Assembly (NCBI GenBank): GCA_949318235.1
Contig: OX439131.1
Coordinates: 16,659,189 to 16,723,188 of the forward strand
Reading direction: 5' to 3'
DNA: 64,000 nt
Origin: Ecdyonurus torrentis
Lineage: Eukaryota; Arthropoda; Insecta; Ephemeroptera; Heptageniidae
How positions within the stretch are numbered: the stretch's first letter is position 1; each line of letters begins with the position of its first letter. The translations under genes were made by a program, and so were the position numbers. Of the stretch, positions 43,001 to 52,104 are shown one piece after another. Below the pieces are notes generated by a model. That model saw only the letters and a program-made list of their open reading frames with translations, did no database searches and had not been told where the DNA came from.

Positions 43001-44401
43001 ATATGTTTTTTAGATAGTAAAAAGTGAAAACGTTGTGGTTAAAGGATTGGTAAAAACAAGCTTCACATAATACACACACACGTATGTTTGTAAGAAAGCT
43101 GTAGGCGTCCGAACCTATTAGGAAATCTCGTTTAATTCCCTGTCTTGATGTTTATGTATTTTACATAAGCCTTTTATGTGTTTGTTTGACCGTATTTTAG
43201 AGAAAATATAATGTTAAAGGAATCTGTAAAATATAACACAAGATATACACACACCTATGTTTGTGTGTGGGTAGTACAAATCCCAATCTATGTTGAAAAT
43301 TAGTTTTGAATCCTAGCGCGATGTTTTTGTACTTTTTATAAGCCATAATTATGTATTTAAGCTAATATTAAGTAAAAATATTATGTTTAATAATATTTAT
43401 AATAGGCATCGCATAATACACACATCTATGTTTGTGAGCAAGCAGTGAGGGTCCCCACCGATCTTGAAATCTTGTTTTATTTCATGGTGCCATGTTTTTG
43501 AATTTTACATAATGCATTCATATGTTTTTTAGATAGTAAAAAGTGAAAATGTTGTGATTAAAGGATCGGTAAAAACAAGCTTCACATAATACACACACGT
43601 ATGTTTGTAACAAAGCTGTAGGCGTCCGAACCTATTAGGAAATCTCGTTTAATTCCCTGTCTTGATGTTTATGTATTTTACATAAGCCTTGTATGTGTTT
43701 GTTTGACCGTATTTTAGAGAAAATATTATGTTAAAGGAATCTGTAAAATATAACACAAGATATACACACACCTATGTTTGTGTGTGGGTAGTACAAATCC
43801 CAATCTATGTTGAAAATTAGTTTTGAATCCTAGCGCGATGTTTTTGTATTTTTCATAAGCCATAATTATGTATTTAAGATAATATTAAGTAAAAATATTA
43901 TGTTTAAAGAATAGGTAAAAATAGGCATCGCATAATACACACATCTATGTTTGTGAGCAAGCAGTGAGGGTCCCCACCGATCTTGAAATCTTGTTTTATT
44001 TCATGGCGCAATGTTTTTGTATTTTACATAATGCATTTATATGTTTTTTAGATAGTAAAAAGTGAAAATGTTGTGATTAGAGGATCGGTAAAAACAAGCT
44101 TCACATAATACACACACGTTTGTTTGTAACAAAGCTGTAGACGTCCGAACCTATTAGGAAATCTCGTTTAATCCCCATTCTTGATGTTTATGTATTTTAC
44201 ATAAGCCTTTTATGTGTTTTTGTTTAAACGTATTTTAGAGAAAATATTATGTTAAAGGAATCTGTAAAATATAACACAAGATATACACACACCTATGTTT
44301 GTGTGTGGGTAGTACAAATCCCAATCTATGTTGAAAAATATTTTTGAATCCTAGCGCGATGTTTTTGTATTTTTTATTAGCTTTAATTATGTATTTAAGA
44401 T
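34031..44401. repeat. Diverged right edge of the satellite array (~20 trimers)
   Basis: The trimer order is kept, but single-base changes and small indels are clearly more common than in the first 34 kb. Examples are an extra ATAA in CATAAATAATTATG (36080 and 39714), an extra TAGTA near 37538, TTACAAAGCC near 35380 and CAGTGATTGGCCCC near 38776. Longer-range copies exist here too: the segment around 35370-36290 recurs about 3,634 bp later, and the segment around 36764-37370 recurs about 4,670 bp later. Greater divergence at an array border is the known pattern where homogenisation acts mainly in the interior. Confidence 0.85.
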
Positions 44402-44561
44402 GGGGCATCGGAATTGATTAGAATTGGAAATGGTTAGAATCGGAAATGGTTAGAAAAAATAAGATTGGTGGGGATGAGTTCGATGAGACGACGTCAGTGG
44501 TGGGGTTTGTCTTATTTTATAATAATATGGCAACATGGCATTGCATTTTATTTATTACATA

Positions 44562-45356
44562 GTGGAATTGATTAGAATGGGAATTGGTTAGAATCGGCAT
44601 TGGTTCGAAATATATTTTTATTTATTTTATTGAGTGGAATTGATTAGAATGGGAATTGGTTAGAATCGGAACTGGTTAGAAAGAAATTTTCATTTATTTT
44701 ATTGAGTGGAATTGATTATAATAGGAATTGGTTAGAATCGGAACTGGTTAGAAAGAAATTTTCATTTATTTTATTGAGTGGAATTGATTAGAATGGGAAT
44801 TGGTTAGAATCGGAACTGGTTAGAAAGAAATTTTTATTTATTTTATTGAGTGGAATTGATTAGAATGGGAATTGGTTAGAATCGGAACTGGTTAGAAAAA
44901 TATTTTTATTTATTTTATTGAGTGGAATTGATTAGAATGGGAATTGGTTAGAATCGGAATTGGTTAGAAAGATATTTTCATTTTTTTTATTGAGTGGAAT
45001 TGATTAGAATGGGAATTGGTTAGAATCGGAACTGGTTAGAAAGAAATTTTCATTTATTTTATTGAGTGGAATTGATTAGAATGGGAATTGGTTAGAATCG
45101 GAACTGGTTAGAAAGAAATTTTTATTTATTTTATTGAGTGGAATTGATTAGAATGGGAATTGGTTAGAATCGGAACTGGTTAGAAAAATATTTTTATTTA
45201 TTTTATTGAGTGGAATTGATTAGAATGTGAATTGGTTAGAATCGGAATTGGTTAGAAAGATATTTTCATTTTTTTTATTGAGTGGAATTGATTAGAATGG
45301 GAATTGGTTAGAAATATATTTTTGTTTATTTTATTGAGTGGAATTGGTTAGAAGGA
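44562..45356 (+). repeat. 72-bp tandem array in the left arm, built of 16-bp boxes
   Basis: GAGTGG recurs at 44632, 44704, 44776, 44848, 44920, 44992, 45064, 45136, 45208 and 45280, an exact 72-bp step; the last step to 45336 is 56 bp because one 16-bp box is missing. Each unit has three boxes (GGAATTGATTAGAATG, GGAATTGGTTAGAATC, GGAACTGGTTAGAAA) followed by an AT spacer ending in TTTATTTTATTGAGT. The same boxes form the outermost tip of the element at 44410-44455, which suggests repeated binding sites for a transposase. Confidence 0.92.
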
Positions 45357-45737
45357 TATGTTATTTACGCGCGTCTTATTTAAAACTTTATTTAATCGTT
45401 ATCTACTGTATTATTTGCTATTTAAAAGCATCAAACTATTATTGGGAATATAACTACAGAATTTAAGCATACATATTAAAGCCAACGCCATGTTGGATCA
45501 ATCAATATTATACGCCGCATAGGAAAATGACTCGTTTTGCCAGTTCAAAAATAGTAAACAATATTTTTGAGAGCATTAATGCTGTTAATAGGATAAATTA
45601 GAATCTCAGATATGCGAGAAAAATAATAATAACAGAATATTGACCGTTTTTACAAATAAAAGTGCAAAAACTGAAGTTTGTCCTATGCTGAGCAATGTTG
45701 TTCATTGATCCAGTATGGCGTCGAAGCGCAATTAGTA

Positions 45738-45745
45738 TGACGTCA
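45738..45745. promoter_or_regulatory. TGACGTCA palindrome in the left arm
   Basis: This is a perfect match to the palindromic CRE/ATF consensus, inside AGTATGACGTCATGCG. The partner copy in the right arm is at 47613-47620. Its survival in both arms is expected from their common origin, so it is not evidence of function by itself. Confidence 0.3.
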
Positions 45746-46300
45746 TGCGAAAACTTACTCTGTAATTTATTTTTATCGCTTAATTTTATTGCTGAGGGCT
45801 GAGGCTGTGCTGTAGAAATTTAGACTTTAAGTAAATTTAGGGCACATAGTATTGTGTGTTTTCTGTAAAATATATTCTTTCATGCAAACGCCGCATCATA
45901 CATTTTTTTTCTCTACTTTATGTTTTATAAATTAATTATACAGTGGGTAATAAATTGGTTATATTTTGTAATGTGTTTTCAATTCAATGAATTTCAAAGG
46001 TTTGTACCGTCAACGTAACTTGTTAGTATAAATGTTATTTCTTCAGTGGGAAACAGTTCAGTTAGCTCTCCACATCATAAATAACATTGTATTGTATACA
46101 TATAACAAATTTATTCTTAAAAACGTCTAATAAGTAATTTTTAGCTACTTTTCTACGTGTAGACTTACGATAAAAAAATAATGAATTTTACTTGTTACAA
46201 AAATAAGAGTGAAATAAATAGGTTCAGGAGCGTAGCTAGGTTTTACACTGGTACGGTGGTGGGTTGGTCGGGTACAGCAAACGCTGAAAGAGCCACATAA

Positions 46301-46989
46301 GTTTATGATATGCATAAGATACACTCCCCCTTTTGGGAGCGTGGGGTATATTTCTGTCTCTTTTTTTGGCTGCAAGAATAGAAAATTAAGGGTTTTCAGC
46401 AAATTTGTTCTCTTTAATTTTTTTTTATTTATTATAGGCCAAATTATTATTATACATAAGTATAGTCAAATTCTTTAAAGATAACAAATTATTATGAAAA
46501 TATTTATTACAATTATATTAAAAAGAGTTTGTTATGAGCAGATAACTTTTTTTCTGTGTTCTTTACATGGACAACATAAATTACGTAATTTAAGATGCAC
46601 TTATTTTAAATTCATAAATATGTTGTTACTTTAGAACTGGGGAAAAAAAGCTATGAAACAAAAAAGAACCAACTTGCATATTATTCAATGCAATAAATTA
46701 CGATATTATTGCTAAAATGGGCTAGCATAATATTTTATTTTTTTACTAAGTACATTTTTTTATTATTTTTTTTTCTACTTTAATATACTATTTAATAATT
46801 AAAAGCAACATATTACCCACTGATTCTGAATAATTACTGTTATTAAAAAAAGCATATTAAAAAAGAGCAAAATATATATTTATAATATTATAATGATAAC
46901 AATTATTATTGCATTATTTGTCATTAACATGGAAGATTATATTTTACAAAACACACACAGAATTATTTGTCACCTAGGGCACAAAAAAT
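46301..46989. other. Unpaired central spacer of the long-armed element
   Basis: This part between the two arms has no inverted partner. It is extremely AT-rich with many A and T runs, and no frame resembling a transposase is visible in either direction. It may be a remnant of a lost internal region or unrelated filler. Confidence 0.65.
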
Positions 46990-47612
46990 TGTTTGTAACT
47001 AAGTGTTGCTTTCAGCTTTTGCTGTAACCGTCCAACCTCCCACCGTCCCAGTGTAAATCCAGGCTACGCTCTTGAACCTTACACCTTTATTTTTGTAACA
47101 AGTAAAATTTATTATTTTTTTATCGTAAGTCTACACGTAGAAAAGTAGCTAAAAATTACTTATTAGACGTTTTTAAGAATAAATTTGTTATATGTATACA
47201 ATGTAATGTTATTTATGATATGGAGAGCTAACTGAACTGTTTCCCACTGAAGAAATAACATTTATACTAACAAGTTACGTTGACGGTTCAAACCTTTGAA
47301 ATTCAGTTGTTAGTTTGTACTGAAGAGTTACATCTATGTAACTGAACAATTTGTAGAATTTTTGTTTCCCGTGAAGGAAAAAAAAAAATACAAAATATAA
47401 CCAATTTATTACCCACTGTATAATTAATATATAAAGCATAAAGTGAAGAAAAAAATGTATGATGCGACGTTTGCATGAAAGAATATATTTTACAGAAAAC
47501 ACACAATACTATGTGCCCTAAATTTACTTAAAGTCTAAATTTCTACAGCACAGCCTCAGCCCTCAGCAATAAAATTAAGCGATAAAAATAGATTACAGAG
47601 TAAGTTTTCGCA

Positions 47613-47620
47613 TGACGTCA
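47613..47620. promoter_or_regulatory. TGACGTCA palindrome in the right arm
   Basis: This is the counterpart of the palindrome at 45738-45745 on the opposite arm, and it is intact although neighbouring bases differ between arms (ATACTGATTGC against the ATACTAATTGC complement). A function is not shown. Confidence 0.3.
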
Positions 47621-48005
47621 TACTGATTGCGCTTCGTAGCCATACTGGATCAATGAACAACATTGCTCAGCATAGGACAAACTTCAGTTTTTGCACTTTT
47701 ATTTGTAAAAACGGTCAATATTCTGTTATTATTATTTTTCTCGCATATCTGAGATTCTAATTTATCCTATTAACAGCAATAATGCTCTCAAAAATATTGT
47801 TTACTATTTTTGAACTGGCAAAACGAGTCATTTTCCTATGCGGCGTATGATATTGATTGATCCAACATGGCGTTGGCTTTAATATGTATGCTGAAATTCT
47901 GTAGTAATATTCTGAATATTAGTGTGATGCTTTTAAATAGCAAATAATACAGTAGATAACGTTTAAATAAAGTTTTAAATAAGACGCGCGTAAATAACAT
48001 ATCCT

Positions 48006-48597
48006 TCTAACCTATTCCACTCAATAAAATAAACAAAAATATATTTCTAACCAATTCCCATTCTAACCAATTCCCATTCTAATCAATTCCACTCAATAAA
48101 AAAAATGAAAATATCTTTCTAACCAATTCCGATTCTAACCAATTCCCATTCTAATCAATTCCACTCAATAAAATAAATAAAAATATTTTTCTAACCAGTT
48201 CCGATTCTAACCAATTCCCATTCTAATCAATTCCACTCAATAAAATAAATAAAAATTTCTTTCTAACCAGTTCCGATTCTAACCAATTCCCATTCTAATC
48301 AATTCCACTCAATAAAATAAATAAAAATATCTTTCTAACCAGTTCCGATTCTAACCAATTCCCATTCTAATCAATTCCACTCAATAAAATAAATGAAAAT
48401 TTCTTTCTAACCAGTTCCGATTCTAACCAATTCCTATTCTAATCAATTCCACTCAATAAAATAAATGAAAATTTCTTTCTTACCAGTTCCGATTCTAACC
48501 AATTCCCATTCTAATCAATTCCACTCAATAAAATAAATAAAAATATATTTCGAACCAATGCCGATTCTAACCAATTCCCATTCTAATCAATTCCACT
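48006..48597 (-). repeat. 72-bp tandem array in the right arm
   Basis: CCACTCAAT recurs at about 48018, 48089, 48161, 48233, 48305, 48377, 48449 and 48521, then a last unit runs to 48597. The units are the complement of those in the left arm. The count is lower than on the left, so the two arrays have changed length independently since the arms were last identical. Confidence 0.9.
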
Positions 48598-48761
48598 ATG
48601 TAATAAATAAAATGCAATGCCATGTTGCCATATTATTATAAAATAAGACACCCCCCACCACTGACGTCGTCTCATCGAACTCATCCCCACCACTCTTATT
48701 TTTTCTAACCATTTCCGATTCTAACCATTTCCAATTCTAATCAATTCCTGTGACCCGTTAA

Positions 48762-48996
48762 TGTAGATAACTTTTCCTTTAAATTAGTGTTGTTATTGCT
48801 AACAAATTATTATTATTTTCCATTTTTATTTTATAATTTGTTATGATAAGCCGATACACATTATTATTAAATTAATTAATCAACTGTGTGATACTGATAA
48901 TTGATAATTAAGAAGATTTCATAGAAAAACATACATAGATAAGATAGATTTAGAAAAATCGGGAAATGGGAGATATTATATGAGCTTAGACTGGCC
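48762..48996. other. AT-rich flank right of the long-armed element
   Basis: This stretch is not satellite and has no frame of note. It holds a short inverted repeat ACAAATTAT / ATAATTTGT (about 48800-48842). Nothing else was seen. Confidence 0.5.
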
Positions 48997-49110
48997 GCTT
49001 ATGTTTATACTCAAAATGCGGAAAAGGAAGTGGCCGTAAGAGGAAACCACGTGACGGTAAAAGGGCATCGGTAAAAGTGAGAGGTAGCGCAATGCTGCTG
49101 GCACCAAATT
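48997..49110 (+). mobile_element. Half copy of the CCACGTG hairpin family
   Basis: GCTTATGTTTATACTCAAAA, CGGAAAAGGAAGTGGCCG, GAGGAAACCACGTGACGG and AAAGTGAGAGGTAGCGCAA follow in the same order as in the left half of the element at 53879-54060. An inverted partner is missing, so this is one arm or a decayed copy. CGGTAAAA is directly doubled here around GGGCAT (about 49055-49077), which the other copies lack. Confidence 0.6.
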
Positions 49111-50691
49111 TTCTCCCACTTTTATTTTTAAAATCTTTTTAATACTAAAGCTATTTAATGGGCACGTAAAGGATTTAAAAATTTAAATTTTTTATATCGT
49201 TATTATTTTCAAATATTGAAAGTATTTCCTGAAATTCTTTAAAAATAAATATTAGACGAAAAATGTTACGGTTTTAAATTTTTTTTTTTTTTTCACCACT
49301 ACAAAATAGCTTTTTATAAAAATTGTTAATCAAAAGTAGATAATATCATCCAAACTCTAGAAAAACTCTTGTTGCCAACGCATGATTTGTATATTATAGT
49401 TTTCTCATTAAAAAAAAAAATATATGGTCGTAATATTTTTATTGCCAAAAAGACAGACACAAAAGATATTATATACAGTATATTTTCATACACGTATTAT
49501 TAGACATTTTCTTATACTCAAAACGTTGTTTGGTATAAATGCAATAAAATGAAAAAATATTATGAGTAGTAAGCTGTTAAATATAATGAATAATACTTTT
49601 AAGCTTACATTTGTATGAGTTATATTAAGATTTCATTCTTAAAAAATCAGCTTTATTATGGATGATTTTTAGAGTTTGTAAATATGAACTAAAATTTGCT
49701 GGTAAAAAAATGAAGTAAATTGAATGATAAGCCAAAGCTGATGGGCACGCAAGGTTTATACTGGGCACGGTATATGCAGAAGTGTAAATAAAATATTTTA
49801 AAGTGGTGTTAATAAATTATAACATTGATCATTATTTTAATTGGATTTTACCAAAAATAAATAATAAACTAATTTTAATATAAAATATTTTAAATGTTTT
49901 TTTTTTTCTTTTTTTTTTCGGAAAACAAAATAATTTTTAATAATTCTAAAACCTGTTTCTGCTGTTGAATGCCTATTTTTTTTTTTTACACAAAGATACT
50001 TTGCATGAAAATATTCAATCTGTAAAAGTTCTTTAAAAGATATTATAAAGTGAACAAATTTATAGCAAAGTTATTCATATTCCCTTATTGATATAACTGA
50101 AACTAAATTAGGAGCTACGAAAATTAGTTTTTACTTAAAAGTTTAAAATTTTGCGGTTTGCTAGTTTACCTTAACTTTTCTATAATTAGAGTTCTATATT
50201 TTAACGCGAAAGTTGTGCAAAAGATAAAGTTTGTATTATAACTTTAAGATTTTGAATATTGAAGAAATTATATGCTCATATACAAAAGCTCTTTATGATA
50301 CCTTCATACTTCAAGATAATATATAAATATACTAACTTTCTTTTTAAGATCATGTTCATATAAAATTTGTTTGTTATACAAATCCTTTTTATTGCCAAAA
50401 TTAACATATGAAAAACTTAAATTAAGTTTAACGTTATTTGAATATATATAAAATAAAATCTGAATTCAGATAACTTTAAAACTCTAAATATTTATTTAAA
50501 ACTATATAATCTTCTTTCTTTTTTTTTAAATGAATATTTAAAAGAAGCAAAAGCTTTTTGTGTTTTTGTATTAGAGCTATTTTTTCGATTACGATGAATT
50601 TTTATTTTTTAGAAAATATTATTACAAAAGAACTAAAGTATGCTATTATTATATAAATTATGTGCACTTTATGAGTATGTACTGAACGTCT
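49111..50691. other. AT-rich intergenic sequence without recognisable genes
   Basis: There are long T and A runs (for example 49278-49293 and 49978-49988) and scattered short repeats. GGGCACG occurs twice (about 49161 and 49742) in otherwise unlike surroundings. No coding frame, RNA gene or complete mobile element was recognised. Confidence 0.6.
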
Positions 50692-50835
50692 CTTTCATAA
50701 CAAAATTGAATTCTATTGGCTTATATGGCCATGCAATGTGATCAGATGGAGACTATAGTTGACGCAAAATTCCATTTAAATACACATGCATGTTATTTCC
50801 ATAATATGCCAATAGAATTAAATTTTTTATGAAAG
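50692..50835. mobile_element. Small MITE-like inverted repeat, 144 bp
   Basis: The left end CTTTCATAACAAAATTGAAT with TCTATTGGCTTATATGG pairs with the complement of the right end, CTTTCATAAAAAATTTAAT with TCTATTGGCATATTATGG. This gives arms of about 37 bp with a handful of mismatches around a core that holds GCCATGCAATGTGATCAG. No clear target duplication was found, because similarity fades gradually outside the ends (TGAACGTC against TGAAGTTC). The size and ends fit a MITE; the family is unknown. Confidence 0.6.
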
Positions 50836-51068
50836 AAAATGAACTTCATTCCTTGAATTGGTGGTCTTTGCAAGTAAATAAAAATTACGTTGGCACATTA
50901 GTATAGGTACTTCCTTGAAATTCAATTTAACTTTTACTTATACACTCTCCAGCATTTAAAATTTCATTACTTTGAAATAAATGTTATAATGTATCTTTAA
51001 AGTTTTTAGATATTATTGTAATTATGTTGAAAAATTATAATTTTGTTTGTATACTATATACATCGTTC
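50836..51068. other. AT-rich spacer between two MITE-like elements
   Basis: Nothing beyond AT-rich sequence was seen here; the right end leads into the TTAA target site of the next element. Confidence 0.5.
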
Positions 51069-51072
51069 TTAA

Positions 51073-51527
51073 AGGGATAGTCAACAATGGCTTTTTCAAT
51101 ATAGTGATTATCGTGTTATTAAACCTCCCGAAAACGCAATCTCAAAATTTTAATTAATAAAGCATTGAGAGCAAAAGCCGTTTAGCGACCCACAACCTAC
51201 GTCACAGCTACAACTTGCTCTCACGCTAGCTTGGCGCGAGTGTGAGTTACTCTTATCTTTGCATAAATTATTTTACTAAATATCTGTAGCCGTAAAAACA
51301 TTTTGCATACCTAAAATATTACGTCAAGTAGCTAGAGCAAAAATAAGAGTAACTCACGCTCGTGTCAAACTAGCGTGAGAGCAAGTTGTAACTGTGATGT
51401 AGGTTCTGAGACGCTAAACGGCTTTTGCTCTCAGCGCGTTATTAATTAAAATTTTGAGATTGCGTTTTTGGGAGGTTTAATAACACGATGATCACTTTAA
51501 AAAAAAAAGCCATTGTTGAATATCCCT
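51073..51527. mobile_element. T2/Kolobok-like foldback MITE with TTAA target duplication
   Basis: AGGGATAGTCAACAATGGC at the left end pairs with the complement AGGGATATTCAACAATGGC at the right end, and TTAA stands directly on both sides (51069-51072 and 51528-51531). The inverted arms run for about 190 bp (51073-51262 and 51337-51527) with roughly nine bases in ten alike, around a spacer of about 74 bp. The ends together with TTAA read TTAAAGGGA, which fits the TTAAAGGRR ends known from T2-type MITEs of the Kolobok superfamily. There is no coding frame, so it is non-autonomous. GC content is higher than in its surroundings (GCTCTCACGCTAG in both arms). Confidence 0.85.
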
Positions 51528-51531
51528 TTAA

Positions 51532-52053
51532 AATAATAATAAAAACGATAATATTTCTTAGACATCACTGTCTTTTTTATAATATAATTTGCCGTAGGAG
51601 ATTGTGTACTATTAGTATTATTGTTTTCCCCAATGACGCAGAATTACCATTGTTTGCAAGCTGGTAACATAACAAATATAATAAAAATATATTGTTTTCT
51701 TCAATATTCTATGATTTCACTTTGATTTTGTTCCTTCTTTTCTGCTGTTGTTTCTGTTGTTGGACGCAGCTCAAAGATTATCTGTATTTCTGTATAATAT
51801 ACTTGACATAAAAACTACTGTATAGCTAGAAATAATTATTTACAGTAGAACGCTCAATAAAGCATTTTTCTAATTTTTTTAAATTTCTTTATTATTTTTT
51901 TTTTTTACATAATATATACTCAAGTGCGAGTGCGAATATAATACTCGTACTACAAATTTTGAAGTTTATTTTTCACTGATAAAATATAAAAATGATTTCC
52001 AATCGAGTTTTAAAAGCTTTACGTTATGTAAGCTGTTTTTTTATATAGTATTA

Positions 52054-52056
<3 letters not shown>
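51532..52056. other. AT-rich intergenic sequence
   Basis: This stretch holds the transposon-end-like CAGTAGAACGCTC (about 51844) without a visible partner end, and a T run at about 51893-51906. No gene was recognised. Confidence 0.5.

Positions 52057-52101
<45 letters not shown>
52057..52101. repeat. (TA)n microsatellite
   Basis: An uninterrupted TA run of over 20 repeats follows the imperfect TATAGTATTATAC. Confidence 0.95.

Positions 52102-52104
<3 letters not shown>

Larger units (their letters stand above)
1..44401. repeat. Satellite DNA array, ~172-bp monomers in ~517-bp trimers
   Basis: The whole stretch is a head-to-tail tandem array with no inversion and no foreign insertion seen. 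Monomers begin with a version of TGTTTNTGTATTTT and come in three alternating types that make trimers of 516 to 518 bp; trimer starts read off the text are 1, 519, 1035, 1553, 2070, 2587, 3104, 3622 and so on. About 86 trimers (about 257 monomers) fit. The array is cut by the left window edge, and on the right it ends inside an m3 monomer at the start of a transposon. There is no credible open frame. A monomer of nucleosome length in higher-order units is typical of centromeric or other heterochromatic satellites in general; a centromeric role here is inference only. Confidence 0.98.
44402..46300 (+). repeat. Left inverted arm of the long-armed element
   Basis: In order this arm holds the terminal boxes (44410-44455), a conserved module with GGTGGGGATGAGTTCGATGA (about 44467-44486) and ATATGGCAACATGGCATTGC (44525-44544), the 72-bp array (44562-45356), and a unique part running to AAACGCTGAAAG (about 46291). 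The inner boundary is where it stops matching the complement of the right arm. The unique part includes GTTACTTGTTACAAAAAT-like sequence and GGAGCGTAGCTAGG (about 46228), which the right arm also has as a close variant. Confidence 0.8.
46990..48756 (-). repeat. Right inverted arm of the long-armed element
   Basis: This arm is the reverse complement of the left arm. It has fewer 72-bp units (about 8 against about 10 to 11) and a segment of about 85 bp (about 47304-47390) where the left arm has a different segment of about 17 bp. Outside these, differences are scattered single bases and small indels, so the arms are alike but have aged apart. Confidence 0.8.
44402..48757. mobile_element. Non-autonomous DNA element with very long inverted arms
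   Basis: The left end GGGGCATCGGAATTGATTAG (from 44402) is the inverted partner of the right end, whose complement reads GGGTCACAGGAATTGATTAG (to 48756). The arms then match for about 1.8 to 1.9 kb: a terminal module, a 72-bp tandem array and about 0.9 kb of unique sequence. A spacer of about 0.7 kb separates them. TTAA lies 3 bp outside the left end (44395-44398) and 1 bp outside the right end (48758-48761). No transposase-length frame exists, so movement would need an enzyme from elsewhere. The superfamily is unsure: TTAA would fit Kolobok or piggyBac, but a target duplication cannot be shown because only the left flank is satellite. Confidence 0.8.

Noticed and set aside
1..44401. CRISPR-like array
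   Set aside because: The repeats are contiguous monomers with no unique spacers, in a eukaryote-like sequence.
46145..46402. 85-codon minus-strand open frame
   Set aside because: It sits in the inner left arm and spacer of the long-armed element, has no transposase motif, and the matching part of the right arm does not keep the frame.
47275..47506. Two overlapping minus-strand frames of 67 and 75 codons
   Set aside because: They overlap in different frames within the right arm, are rich in Phe, Ile and Leu from A/T runs, and show no domain.
45400..48000. Telomere or rDNA sequence next to the satellite
   Set aside because: No TTAGG or TTAGGG runs and no rRNA-like segments are present.
51841..51906. 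Mariner/pogo-like end CAGTAGAACGCTC followed by AT-rich sequence
   Set aside because: Only one end was found; no inverted partner or TA target pair could be placed nearby.
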